From assembly GCA_964542255.1 (NCBI GenBank), contig CAZITV010000124.1:1-7102 (forward strand): a stretch of 7,102 nt of DNA, written 5' to 3'. Within the stretch, counting starts at the first letter, position 1. Each line of letters begins with the position of its first letter. Under the pieces are notes generated by a model. The model saw nothing but the letters and a program-made list of their open reading frames with translations, was not told where the DNA came from and did not search any database. Made by a program: the position numbers and the translations under genes. Below, piece by piece: positions 6,387 through 7,102 of this stretch. This DNA comes from CAYMSF01 sp964542255 (GTDB taxonomy: Bacteria; Verrucomicrobiota; Lentisphaeria; Victivallales; Victivallaceae).

Positions 6387-7102
6387 ATGTATCAAAAGAC
6401 TTTAAAGTCAAAAATCAATTTCAAAGGCGTGGGTCTACACAGTGGATTAGTTGCTAATCTTGTTGTTAAGCCATCAGCTCCTAATTCAGGAATAACTTTT
6501 GTTAGAGTTGATTACAAAGGAAAAGAAAAAATTATCCAAGCTCATATTAGTAACGCTTTGCCTGCAAAATTGTGCACTACTATTTCTAATAAACATGTTT
6601 CAATTTCAACTATTGAACATTTAATGTCTGCTTTATCAGGATTAGGCATTGATAATGCTATAGTAGAAGTTGATAGCCAAGAATTACCAATTTTAGATGG
6701 AAGTTCAAAAGAGTTTGCAATTGCCATTCAAGATGTTGGAACTACAGTTCAAAGTTCTGAAAAAAAATATATTAAAATTCTAAAAAAAATTATTGTTAAA
6801 GATAAAGATAAATCTATTTCAATTGAACCCACAAATAAAAATAAATTAGAAATTGATTATGAAATTGATTTCCATGATCGTGTTATTAAAAGACAAAGTA
6901 AAAAAATAGATCTAGAAAAAAATGGATTTATGGAAGTTCATGATTCCAGAACTTTTTGTCTGCAAAAAGATCTTGAAAATATTTTTAAGATGGGACTTGC
7001 AAAAGGTGGTTCTTTAGAGAATGCAATTGTTGTTTCAGATGATAAAGTTCTAAACCAAGATGGTTTGAGACATAAAGATGAATTTGTAAGACATAAAATT
7101 TT
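6387..7102 (+). CDS. lpxC: LpxC, UDP-3-O-acyl-N-acetylglucosamine deacetylase, N-terminal part
   Basis: The first 238 codons are present and the frame is open to the right edge; the E. coli enzyme is about 305 aa. LpxC is the zinc hydrolase that commits UDP-3-acyl-GlcNAc to lipid A, so the cell probably builds an LPS outer membrane. Domain 1 starts with MYQKTLKSKINFKGVGLHSG (1-20) and includes TIEHLMSALSGLGIDN (75-90, with H78 the first zinc ligand and E77 next to it) and LPILDGSS (100-107). Domain 2 contains HDSRTF (185-190), GLAKGGSLENAIVV (203-216) and LNQDGLRHKDEFVRHK (222-237, with H236 the second zinc ligand). The third ligand (Asp) should lie a few codons past the edge. The ATG follows an in-frame TAG at 6354-6356 and is the only plausible start. 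It comes 65 nt after ftsA. Confidence 0.97.
   Translation, partial: MYQKTLKSKINFKGVGLHSGLVANLVVKPSAPNSGITFVRVDYKGKEKIIQAHISNALPAKLCTTISNKHVSISTIEHLMSALSGLGIDNAIVEVDSQELPILDGSSKEFAIAIQDVGTTVQSSEKKYIKILKKIIVKDKDKSISIEPTNKNKLEIDYEIDFHDRVIKRQSKKIDLEKNGFMEVHDSRTFCLQKDLENIFKMGLAKGGSLENAIVVSDDKVLNQDGLRHKDEFVRHKI

Noticed and set aside
6542..6727. Minus-strand open frame inside lpxC
   Set aside because: It is opposite the conserved zinc-binding part of lpxC, and the sense frame is clearly the real one.
1..7102. A novel defence, mobile or secondary-metabolite system hidden in the window
   Set aside because: Practically every base is accounted for by recognised dcw genes. I saw no direct repeats, arrays, integrase or transposase sequence, or unknown gene.

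Overview
The window is a compact, strongly AT-rich (roughly 30% G+C by eye) stretch of a bacterial division and cell-wall (dcw) gene cluster, all on the + strand. The order is ftsW(end)-murG-murC-murB-ddl-ftsQ-ftsA-lpxC(start). murB lies between murC and ddl, and lpxC closes the block. This order is typical of Alphaproteobacteria. Very low G+C, A/T homopolymer runs, overlapping genes and almost no noncoding DNA suggest a streamlined lineage such as SAR11/Pelagibacterales or a similar AT-rich marine group. Rickettsiales are an alternative. The taxonomic call is inference; no rRNA or other marker is present.

Layout: 1-123 is the C-terminal end of FtsW. From 123 to 4420, MurG, MurC, MurB and Ddl cover steps of peptidoglycan precursor synthesis. 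MurB and MurC make UDP-MurNAc-L-Ala, Ddl supplies D-Ala-D-Ala, and MurG adds GlcNAc to lipid I to give lipid II. From 4417 to 6321, FtsQ (periplasmic divisome scaffold) and FtsA (membrane anchor of the Z-ring) follow. A 65-nt spacer (6322-6386) is the only real intergenic gap. LpxC, the committed enzyme of lipid A synthesis, then runs off the right edge. Genes up to ftsA overlap by 1-11 nt or are 3 nt apart, so they are almost certainly one translationally coupled transcript. Most starts have no recognisable Shine-Dalgarno sequence; ddl is the exception.

I see no mobile element, CRISPR, tRNA/rRNA or unknown gene, and no novel system. The points most worth a second look are the absence of ftsZ between ftsA and lpxC, an FtsA whose nucleotide-binding turns are altered, a MurG with an unusually hydrophobic membrane-facing segment and a Y-E-T-N replacement of the usual H-E-Q-N motif, and a compositionally odd murB/ddl junction.
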